Positions 56,982-64,000 of a stretch of 64,000 nt of DNA are shown piece by piece. The stretch comes from Lacimicrobium sp. SS2-24. GTDB taxonomy: Bacteria; Pseudomonadota; Gammaproteobacteria; Enterobacterales; Alteromonadaceae. Numbering within the stretch: position 1 is the stretch's first letter; each line of letters opens with the position of its first letter. The translations under genes and the position numbers were made by a program. The DNA is taken from assembly GCF_002201535.1 (NCBI RefSeq), contig NZ_NIWW01000003.1, positions 62,001 to 126,000 of the forward strand. The letters are read 5' to 3'. The notes beneath the pieces are model-generated. The model did no database searches. It was not told where the DNA came from and worked only from the letters and a program-made list of their open reading frames with translations.

Positions 56982-58287
56982 TGCTATCCACCACCGTCAA
57001 TTCTGTGGAAAAATGAAACGAAAATCGACTGCCCTTACCCACTTCACTGGCAATCTCCAGTTTTGAGTTATGGTGAGTCAGCACATGTTTTACTATGGCC
57101 AGCCCCAGACCCGAGCCACCGGTTTTTCGTGAACGGGCCTTATCGACCCGATAGAAACGCTCAGTTAATCGGCTCAGATGCTTCTCTGCAATACCATCGC
57201 CATCATCCTCAACGTAAAACTCCGCTTCTTTACCCAATAAATGCCAGCCAACACGGATATGGCCTTTTGCGGGGGTATAATGAATAGCATTAAAAATCAG
57301 ATTAGAAAAAGCACTGCGCAACTCTGTTTCAATACCAAAAACACGCAGTCTGCTGTCCACATCAAATTGTATCTGATGCTTTTTATCTTTATTCAGCGCG
57401 CCGGCTTCACTCTCTATGGCGCGCAACATCTGTGGCACATCCACCACTTTCTCATAGACCCGCTCTGCACTAGCCTCGATACGCGAGAGTATCAACAACT
57501 GCTCGATCAGGTTTTGCATGCGCCGGCTCTGTGAGGTCATTTCAGAAAACGCCTTTTGCATAAAGGCGGGAGGATACTGGGCGTCGTCGCTATTAAACAT
57601 CTCCAGATACCCGTTGAGTACCGTAAGCGGCGTGCGCAACTCATGAGAGACATTGGCAACAAAGTCTTTGCGCATCTCCTCGAGCTGCGTCACCCTGGTC
57701 ACGTCCCTGGCCACCAGCAACAGATGTTTATCGCCATAGGGCATAATCCGGTATTCGAGAATTTTCTCAATGTTGGTGGGAGAAGTAATCTCGATCGGAT
57801 GGTTAAATTTTCCCTGATGGAAAAACTCAATAAATTGGGGATGGCGGATCAGGTTGTCGATGCGTCGGCCTGCATCGTCAGGCCAGCTCAATCCCAGCTC
57901 GATACGCGCCAGACGATTGCACCAGGAAATACAGGCGTTTGCGTCTACCACCACCGCTGCATCGGGGAGAGCTTCGGCGCCTTCGCGAAAACGTTTCACC
58001 AGATTACCCAGTTCTTTACGTTTGTTGCGGTTACGCCGCTGAAGATAATAAATACCTTCGTAAATATGCTCCCAAACGCCGCCGGTTTTGGGCGGTGTCA
58101 TTTTTTTACTGTGCCATAACCAGCGATTCAGCCGATACAGATTCCAATAATGAGCAAGGAGCAACAGCACCGCACCGATGGCAACAGACGCCATCAATGC
58201 ATCGAAATAGAAACCCAGGACGCAGACCAGCGCAAAATACCCTGCCAGCCTGCCAAGCGTTTTAATCCATGAGAAGGGATAATACAT
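56968..58287 (-). CDS. phoR: phosphate regulon sensor histidine kinase
   Basis: The protein has 439 residues. Two membrane helices lie within the first 50 residues (LAGYFALVCVLGFYFDALMA and VAIGAVLLLLAHYWNLY). A PAS domain covers about 90-200. The phosphoacceptor is H215 in VSHELRTPLTVLNGY. The ATPase part has N-box FNAIHYT, DDGDGI and GGSGLGLAIVKH. The layout matches E. coli PhoR. It follows phoB by 9 bp. Confidence 0.95.
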   Translation of the reverse strand: MYYPFSWIKTLGRLAGYFALVCVLGFYFDALMASVAIGAVLLLLAHYWNLYRLNRWLWHSKKMTPPKTGGVWEHIYEGIYYLQRRNRNKRKELGNLVKRFREGAEALPDAAVVVDANACISWCNRLARIELGLSWPDDAGRRIDNLIRHPQFIEFFHQGKFNHPIEITSPTNIEKILEYRIMPYGDKHLLLVARDVTRVTQLEEMRKDFVANVSHELRTPLTVLNGYLEMFNSDDAQYPPAFMQKAFSEMTSQSRRMQNLIEQLLILSRIEASAERVYEKVVDVPQMLRAIESEAGALNKDKKHQIQFDVDSRLRVFGIETELRSAFSNLIFNAIHYTPAKGHIRVGWHLLGKEAEFYVEDDGDGIAEKHLSRLTERFYRVDKARSRKTGGSGLGLAIVKHVLTHHNSKLEIASEVGKGSRFSFHFSTELTVVDSNATA

Positions 58288-58296
58288 TCAATTCCG

Positions 58297-58986
58297 TCAG
58301 ATTTTAGTGGAAAACCGGTAACCGGCCCCACGTACCGTCTGAATCATGTCATCGTGTTGATGGCGGGATATCGCCTTACGCAATCTTCTGATGTGAACGT
58401 CGACAGTGCGATCTTCCACATACACATTGGTTCCCCACACATTGTCCAACAGCTGCTCTCGACTATAAACACGCTCGCTGTGCGTCATAAAAAAGTGCAG
58501 CAGCTTAAATTCGGTCGGCCCCATGTCCAGCGGCTCATCATTGGCTGTCACGCGGTGTGAAACCGGATCCAGCATCAGCCCATTGTATTCAATGGGTTCA
58601 TCACCGGATGTGGGCGTAACACGTCGAATCACCGCTTTAATCCGGGCCACCAGCTCTTTGGGAGAAAACGGCTTGGTCACATAATCATCGGCGCCCGCTT
58701 CCAGTCCTCTTACCTTGTCATCTTCTTCACCGCGTGCGGTCAGCATGATAATTGGAATTTCGCGGGTATGTTCGTGCTGCTTGAGCTTTTTCGCCAACTG
58801 CACACCACTTCCCCCGGGCAACATCCAGTCGAGCAGGATCAAGTCGGGATAGGGTTCCTTAACCATATCCTGAGCGATATCGTAGTCTTGCGCTTCCATC
58901 ACCTCAAAACCTGACTGCTCAAGTACAAACTTGATCATTTCGCGAATGGGTGTCTCATCTTCCACCACTAATATTCGTTTCGACAT
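58297..58986 (-). CDS. phoB: phosphate regulon response regulator
   Basis: The protein has 229 residues from the ATG at 58986, with AAGG upstream, the same length as E. coli PhoB. The receiver domain has the phospho-acceptor in [14 protein letters not shown] and the conserved Lys in [13 protein letters not shown]. The winged-helix DNA-binding domain has [15 protein letters not shown]. It activates genes with Pho boxes under low phosphate. One good box is present at 3029-3046. Confidence 0.96.
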   Translation of the reverse strand: MSKRILVVEDETPIREMIKFVLEQSGFEVMEAQDYDIAQDMVKEPYPDLILLDWMLPGGSGVQLAKKLKQHEHTREIPIIMLTARGEEDDKVRGLEAGADDYVTKPFSPKELVARIKAVIRRVTPTSGDEPIEYNGLMLDPVSHRVTANDEPLDMGPTEFKLLHFFMTHSERVYSREQLLDNVWGTNVYVEDRTVDVHIRRLRKAISRHQHDDMIQTVRGAGYRFSTKI

Positions 58987-59424
58987 ACGGATTACCTTTC
59001 TCATAGAAACGCCCGCATTATTGGTTGAATCTGTGACACTTTTATTAAACTCGTTACTGAAATATCAAAAAACCTAAGGACTTACCTTGCTCTCGCGCTG
59101 GCCTTTATTGAACAACTCAGGCGCTTCCATCACCACCTGGGGCACCTTGTCTGGTTTATCTCAACAGGATAAGCGCGACATCCGCAGAGATGTTCGCTTC
59201 TTCAATGCAAAAAGGCCGGGGAAGTTACTCTGTCCTGTACCGCGCTGTTGAACCGATCCGTCCCCTTGCCTTCTGGCAAATTCCAGTAGCCATTAAGCTA
59301 TTGTCAAACATCATAATTTCAGTGGCTGCTAAATACCAGTAAGTCAGCATACTAATCTTGTTTAATAGCAGGTTTGCGCATATTCTTGACATATTGCAGG
59401 GTTCTGGGATCGGGGACAGTATTC
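58987..59424. other. intergenic region phoB to histidine kinase
   Basis: 438 bp. A 54-codon frame (59087-59251, TTG start with AAGGA 6 nt upstream, beginning MLSRWPLLNNSGASITTWG) is the only coding candidate, and I do not recognise it. GTTACTG (59053) and GTGACAC (59033) near the phoB promoter resemble Pho half sites but with wrong spacing. The kinase promoter probably lies near 59385 (TTGACATATTGC). Confidence 0.4.
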
Positions 59425-61158
59425 ATGTCAAAGGTTAAAACAGGGTTGTCAAAGAAGCTTTTGACGCGCGTGCTCTCTGTTTATTTCGTACTGACCCTGA
59501 TTGTGACCGTAGGGCAGATTTTTACCGAATACCTGAATGCCAAAAGTCACATAGAAAGTGAACTGCAAACCCTCAAGAACACCTTCAGTACCAGCCTGAC
59601 GCGAGCTATCTGGGAGCTCAATACCCTGCAAGCTAAATCTATCGCCGAGGGCTTAATGGAATTGCCCATCGTGGATGGAGTGCAGATACGCGACGAAAAT
59701 GCCAATTATATCTCTGACATCGGCCGTACCAGCAGCCAGCCCATGGAGCCGGTCACCACGGGAGTCATGCGCGATCACCCCGGCGGCACGTTTGGATATA
59801 GCTTTCCTTTGATTTTTGAATTTTCCGGACGTACCTCCCAGGTCGGGGATGTAACCCTGTATTCAAGCTTTGAAATCATTTTCGGTCGCATTGAAGTGGG
59901 TATCTTCTTCCTCATTGGGAATGCGTTCATTAAAACTGCGTTCTTAATTTTTCTTTTTCTGAATGCGTTCAGACGCATGCTCACCGAACCCTTATCTGAG
60001 CTGACAGAACAGATCAGTCATTTTGATACCAGCCGCCTGGAACAATCCAAGCTGCATGTGCGCCTGGAGGAAGAGAATGAGCTCAAGGTGCTGCAGGACG
60101 CCTATAACCACCTTATTGATGACCTCATCCACTTTCAGGACAGATTGAATCAGACGCAGCAGGAACTGCGCGACGCTAACCAGAAACTGGACGAGCAGAA
60201 TATCTCTTTGGAACAGGAAGTAGCACGAAAGACGGCCTCACTGAGTAAAATTATGCTTGATTTGGAACAACAGAAAGATGAGCTGTTGCAAAACCAGAAA
60301 GAGCTGCGCCAGGAAAATGAAAGTCGCCGGAAAATCGAAGAGGAGCTGCGTAAACGCAATGATGAACTGGCTGAGTCAATGCAGACCCTGCAAATGGCCA
60401 AAGATCAGCTCGTGGAATCAGAGCGCATGGCGTCCCTTGGTGGTTTGGTTGCGGGTATTGCCCATGATGTGAACACTCCGCTGGGAGTCGGTGTCACCGC
60501 CGCCAGCTTCCTTGAAGAGCGCCTCAAGGGTTTACAGCAGGCCTTTGATGACAAGTCACTGACCTCAAAAACCATGGCCAGCTTTCTCAACGAAGGGCAA
60601 CAAACGGCAACCCTGTTGCTCAACAACCTTAACCGCGCTTCTGAGCTGATTGCCAGCTTTAAGCAGGTAGCCGTGGATCAAACCAGTGAAGCGGAACGTG
60701 ACGTGGATCTGAAAGAGTATATTCAGGAAATCATCCAGTCTCTGGCCCCTAATTTCAAAAAGACCCGTCATAAGATTGATCTGGAATGTCCTGAGGGGCT
60801 TGAGGTGCGCTGTGCACCCGGCGTCATCGCGCAAATCATCACCAATATGATCATGAACTCCCTCATTCACGGCTTTGAGAACAAAAACGCCGGCACCATA
60901 AAAATAAAGGTCAGCGAACAGGACGGCGAAATCAACATTGACTACCAGGATGATGGCAAAGGTCTGCCGCCGCAATTGCTGAATAAACTCTTCGAGGCCT
61001 TCTTTACCACACGTCGCGGTCGCGGCGGCAGCGGATTAGGTACTCATATCATGTATAACCTGGTGACACAGACCCTTAAGGGTCAGATTCAGGCAAGTTC
61101 AGAAGAAGGTAAAGGACTGCGTTACCAGATTCAGTTCCCCGCCCGTCGCGAAGATTAA
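59425..61158 (+). CDS. hybrid-sensing membrane histidine kinase
   Basis: The protein has 577 residues from the ATG at 59425. Two membrane helices (about 15-33 and 155-180) flank a periplasmic domain with NTFSTSLTRAIWELNTLQAK. A HAMP-like segment and a long coiled coil (about 235-340) lead to the kinase core. The phospho-His is H347 in GIAHDVNTPLGVG, and the ATPase lid is RGGSGLGTHIMYNLVTQTLKG. No response regulator is adjacent. The DVNTPLG H-box resembles kinases of the large HATPase group whose partners lie elsewhere. Confidence 0.9.
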   Translation: MSKVKTGLSKKLLTRVLSVYFVLTLIVTVGQIFTEYLNAKSHIESELQTLKNTFSTSLTRAIWELNTLQAKSIAEGLMELPIVDGVQIRDENANYISDIGRTSSQPMEPVTTGVMRDHPGGTFGYSFPLIFEFSGRTSQVGDVTLYSSFEIIFGRIEVGIFFLIGNAFIKTAFLIFLFLNAFRRMLTEPLSELTEQISHFDTSRLEQSKLHVRLEEENELKVLQDAYNHLIDDLIHFQDRLNQTQQELRDANQKLDEQNISLEQEVARKTASLSKIMLDLEQQKDELLQNQKELRQENESRRKIEEELRKRNDELAESMQTLQMAKDQLVESERMASLGGLVAGIAHDVNTPLGVGVTAASFLEERLKGLQQAFDDKSLTSKTMASFLNEGQQTATLLLNNLNRASELIASFKQVAVDQTSEAERDVDLKEYIQEIIQSLAPNFKKTRHKIDLECPEGLEVRCAPGVIAQIITNMIMNSLIHGFENKNAGTIKIKVSEQDGEINIDYQDDGKGLPPQLLNKLFEAFFTTRRGRGGSGLGTHIMYNLVTQTLKGQIQASSEEGKGLRYQIQFPARRED

Positions 61159-61260
61159 TCGCGTCTTTCGCACCTTAGCAAATTTGCATTTGGGCAGGTG
61201 CCATATCACCCGCCTCATGGTACCCTTCGCGCCCTGTTTGCTTATCCAAGATATCCAACT

Positions 61261-62163
61261 ATGTGGTTTAAGAATTTAAAAGTATATTCCCTGACTCAGC
61301 CTCTGACCCTGACGGCAGAAGAGCTGGAGCAACAGCTGGCCCAGAGCAGTTTTCGTCCTTGTGGTAATCAGGACACTGCCAGTCTCGGCTGGGCGCCGCC
61401 CTTTAAACAAGGCTCCACTCTGGTTCACTCTGGAGATGGTAAATGGCTTATTAGCCTTAAAAAACAGGAAAGAATACTGCCTGCAGCAGTGGTCAACGCA
61501 GAACTGGAAGAGCGCGTAGAAAAGATTGAACAGGAAACCGGTAGTCCCGTTGGCAAAAAAGCCAAGCAGGATCTTAAACAAGAGATTGTTCATCAACTGC
61601 TGCCTAAGTCTTTTACCCGCGACAGCTACACCTTTGGTTTTATCAGCATCAAGGACAATCTGGTTATCATTGATGCGGCTAATGATGGTAAGGCAGAAGC
61701 CTTTCTCGCCCACCTGCGCAAGTCTATCGGTTCATTGCCCGTGGTGCCTCTGGCCAGGCGCAGTATCAGTGCAGATCTGACTGACTGGCTGAAAAACGAT
61801 ACACAACCCGCAGGCATCCTCTTGCTGGAAGAAGCCGAACTGAAATCTCCGGATGAGGACGGCGCCGTTATTAAGTGTAAAAATCAGCCTCTTGATGCTG
61901 AAGAAATTCAGCTTCATTTACAGTCTGGTAAGTTGGTGCAAAAACTGGCCATTGAGTGGGATGAAACCCTTAATGCCTTATTGCAGGAAGATTTCAGCAT
62001 CAAGAGACTGAAGTTCTCTGATGTCGTCAAAGAACAGAACGAAGATATCCCCAAGGATCAACAACTGGCTCGTATGGATGCCGATTTTTGCCTGATGAGT
62101 GCAGAGGCGATACGTTGTGTTAAAGCCCTCGATGGCCTGTTATCCCTCTCTGAGCAGGATTAA
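61261..62163 (+). CDS. rdgC: recombination-associated protein RdgC
   Basis: The protein has 300 residues from the ATG at 61261, matching the usual RdgC length. It starts with MWFKNLKVYSLTQP, followed by FRPCGNQDTASLGWAPPF, and has the FIS(I)KDNLVIIDA centre. RdgC forms a DNA-binding ring that restrains RecA filament assembly. It is typical of gammaproteobacteria and stands alone. Confidence 0.95.
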   Translation: MWFKNLKVYSLTQPLTLTAEELEQQLAQSSFRPCGNQDTASLGWAPPFKQGSTLVHSGDGKWLISLKKQERILPAAVVNAELEERVEKIEQETGSPVGKKAKQDLKQEIVHQLLPKSFTRDSYTFGFISIKDNLVIIDAANDGKAEAFLAHLRKSIGSLPVVPLARRSISADLTDWLKNDTQPAGILLLEEAELKSPDEDGAVIKCKNQPLDAEEIQLHLQSGKLVQKLAIEWDETLNALLQEDFSIKRLKFSDVVKEQNEDIPKDQQLARMDADFCLMSAEAIRCVKALDGLLSLSEQD

Positions 62164-62250
62164 CCCTGCTCTTTGCCAGGCATGTCGATGCGCCTTTGCA
62201 GATGAAGGCTTGCTGTGGCAATGATGTCCTTGTTTGCGACAACTGTTCGC

Positions 62251-63087
62251 TTAATCGAAAATACTGCGGGCGCTGACTTGCGCCTCTTTGAATTCCTCTG
62301 ACTCCAGTAGATTCAGGTCGTCAATCAGTCCTTTGCGTTGACTCAGATTGAGTACTGCATCTTTCTTATTGTCCTGATGACCACTGATGACCACAGCCAG
62401 ACGGACAAAATCCAGGTAGGAGATGTCCGCAGTCTGATACTCGAGATTACGCCAGTTCTCCGTCAGCTCAACCAGCTCATCATTAAAACTCCAGGCCCGT
62501 AAAATCACCCCACCGATACGCCCGGAAAGCTTTTCTACCGCCACATTAAGAAAGGTCGGATTGGCGAAGACATCATCGTGCCGCTCTGCTTCAGTGAAAA
62601 TGGGTAATACACCAATATTATGAACCAGTGCCGCAAGGGTCATACTGTCCATATTGAATTTCGTCTTATTGTGGGTTTGCTTAAATAGTTGCAATAACGC
62701 GATAGCACTGGCCACCACATCAACCGTTGATTCCCATACCCGGTTAATCTGTTCTTTGACGATGTCATTTTTAGAAACAAACAACTGTTCCATCGCCAGT
62801 GCGGTAGCGGTATTTTTTATTTGTCGCAAGCCAATCCTGGTCACAGCCTGATTGAGGCTTTCCACTTTCACCGAGCGGCTCATGTAAGCACTGTTAGCAA
62901 TGCGCATCATGCGAGCACTGAGCGCCGGGTCCTGCCCCAGCACTTCGGCCATTTTTTGCAGACTGACATCCGGATCATCCGCAGCCCGTCTCACCTTCAG
63001 AGCGATGGCCGGTAAGGTAGGCAAAACCAGGGTGTCGTTATTGATCTTTTCTACCAGAATGGTCAGTAACGCATTTTCAGTGGACAT
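62251..63087 (-). CDS. HDOD-domain protein
   Basis: The protein has 278 residues. HDOD core: LPTLPAIALKVRRAADDPDV, LGQDPALSARMMRIANSAYM and MTLAALVHNIGVLPIFTEA. Metal-binding HD residues are lost (HN). It is shorter than the copy at 46331 and not close in sequence. It is expected to act as a signalling scaffold; targets are unknown. Confidence 0.88.
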   Translation of the reverse strand: MSTENALLTILVEKINNDTLVLPTLPAIALKVRRAADDPDVSLQKMAEVLGQDPALSARMMRIANSAYMSRSVKVESLNQAVTRIGLRQIKNTATALAMEQLFVSKNDIVKEQINRVWESTVDVVASAIALLQLFKQTHNKTKFNMDSMTLAALVHNIGVLPIFTEAERHDDVFANPTFLNVAVEKLSGRIGGVILRAWSFNDELVELTENWRNLEYQTADISYLDFVRLAVVISGHQDNKKDAVLNLSQRKGLIDDLNLLESEEFKEAQVSARSIFD

Positions 63088-63377
63088 ATTGGGCCTTCAC
63101 AAATGGAAAATGATTATTCAGCACAAACACAATGTGCTGCGACTATACAGGATATCCCTAAACCGTACACCAGGCATGAGCATAGCAAATTATCAAGGCT
63201 ACGCATTTTCACAACCAACCTGTTATTATGCCCATCGATACCTATTTGTCCCTGCATAGGGCTGTTGCCATGTCGGTGTGCCTGCCTCAGGCCTCATCCT
63301 GACAAAACATGCCGGAACGGGATCAATCCGCCGAAAGCGGCAAAAGAAGCTAACAATCAAAAGATCAAAGGCTGATT

Positions 63378-64000
63378 ATGAAATTTATACACCATACTAT
63401 CGCGTCATTGTTTGTTCTCTCATTGTTGTCAGGCTGCTCCAAGCCAGACACTTCTGCCACCAGTACTTCTGACAAAGCGATTGCAGCCAGTCAGTCAACG
63501 CTGCTGGTAGACCCCGCCAGACTGGAGATTTACCACCCGGTGAGTCTCACCGCCGATCTCTCTTCACTGACAGACAACCAGCGAGAGATGCTCAGCGTAC
63601 TGATAGATGCGTCCAAAATCATGGACGACCTGTTCTGGCAGCAAGCCTTTGGCGGCGATAAAGAGACCTTCCTGCAATCGGTTCAGGATCAGAACATTCG
63701 TCGCTTCGCCGATATTAATTATGGCCCCTGGGACAGATTGAATGGCGACAGCGCCTTTATCAGCGGCTTCGAGGAAAAGCCCGCCGGAGCCCAGTTTTAC
63801 CCGGCTGATATGAGCAAAGAGGAATTTGAATCCAGCGACATGCAAGACAAAAAAGGGCTGTATTCGATGGTTGTTCGCAACGACAGTGGCGAACTCACCA
63901 GTGTGCCCTACTCACAATACTTTAACAGCGAACTCACACAAGCCGCCGCACTGTTACGTAAAGCCGCGGATCTGGCTGAACATCAGCCCTTTGCCGAATA
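63378..64000 (+). CDS. dipeptidyl-peptidase III-like lipoprotein, N-terminal part
   Basis: The first 207 codons are present; the gene continues past the right edge. MKFIHHTIASLFVLSLLSGCSK gives a lipoprotein signal with Cys at residue 20. The mature start is Ser/Thr-rich. FADINYGPWDRLNGDSAFI is characteristic of bacterial peptidase M49 (dipeptidyl-peptidase III). The zinc motif HELLGH would lie beyond the window, so activity is not confirmed here. AAAGG precedes the ATG. Confidence 0.82.
   Translation, partial: MKFIHHTIASLFVLSLLSGCSKPDTSATSTSDKAIAASQSTLLVDPARLEIYHPVSLTADLSSLTDNQREMLSVLIDASKIMDDLFWQQAFGGDKETFLQSVQDQNIRRFADINYGPWDRLNGDSAFISGFEEKPAGAQFYPADMSKEEFESSDMQDKKGLYSMVVRNDSGELTSVPYSQYFNSELTQAAALLRKAADLAEHQPFAE

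Noticed and set aside
59031-59059. Pho box in the phoB promoter
   Set aside because: GTTACTG and GTGACAC half sites are present but separated by 13 bp instead of 4, so I do not annotate it.

Overview
The window looks like chromosomal DNA of a marine-type gammaproteobacterium, most likely an Alteromonadaceae member. The evidence is gene content and protein style: NhaD, RdgC, class II FumC, AcnA, the PhoB-PhoR pair, ACR3 with ArsH, several HDOD proteins, and an outer-membrane lipoprotein that probably belongs to a TonB-receptor pair. GC is near 50% and strong Shine-Dalgarno sites are frequent. This placement rests on recognition alone; no database was searched. I see no rRNA, tRNA, CRISPR, insertion sequence or prophage.

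Layout. 1-3 kb: minus-strand lipoprotein with two tandem copies of a large domain, followed by the first 26 codons of an exported protein (probably a TonB-dependent receptor), with a good Pho box upstream. 3.2-5.9 kb: a phosphatase-diacylglycerol kinase fusion, a small DUF465-type protein, and an EF-hand/OmpA-like pair. 6.2-9.5 kb: arsenic operon arsR-arsC-arsH, then acr3 and arsN1. 9.5-15.3 kb: minus-strand heavy-metal RND efflux cluster with His-rich accessory proteins and no outer-membrane channel gene. 15.4-15.6 kb: the broken 3' end of a second ArsN-like acetyltransferase. 15.6-21.2 kb: chemoreceptor, SulP-USP pair, MFS carrier. 21.4-24.4 kb: glutathione-dependent formaldehyde detoxification (frmA/adhC and fghA), a YigZ-family protein and a small lipoprotein. 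24.4-26.1 kb: nhaD behind a structured leader that contains its own terminator. 26.2-31.3 kb: TetR-MMPL-LolA-like-outer membrane protein operon with twin TetR-type operators. 31.3-35.5 kb: SMR transporter, tdk, PAS protein, dgt, exported methyltransferase. 35.9-40.5 kb: MacAB-like ABC export operon behind a CpxR-type site. 40.6-46.1 kb: a three-gene SMC (condensin-like) operon. 46.3-50.9 kb: HDOD protein, solute-binding protein, heme O synthase-like protein, membrane protein, and a four-EF-hand protein behind three CpxR-type repeats. 50.9-55.2 kb: divergent acnA and fumC. 55.2-59.0 kb: phoB-phoR-pstS-prolyl 4-hydroxylase. 59.4-64 kb: histidine kinase, rdgC, HDOD protein, and the start of a dipeptidyl-peptidase III lipoprotein.

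How it fits together. Three stress themes recur: metals and arsenic (6-15 kb), phosphate limitation (PhoBR, PstS and a Pho box about 56 kb away at the lipoprotein gene), and envelope or ion stress (CpxR-type sites, MacAB-like and MMPL exporters, NhaD).

Most interesting items: (1) the SMC operon, which has two small partners and no JetD nuclease, a possible uncharacterised condensin; (2) the nhaD leader, which has riboswitch/attenuator architecture; (3) the Pho box before the duplicated lipoprotein; (4) the repeated HGPDGQH motif shared by two metal-efflux proteins; (5) GTAAA-N5-GTAAA arrays at two loci.
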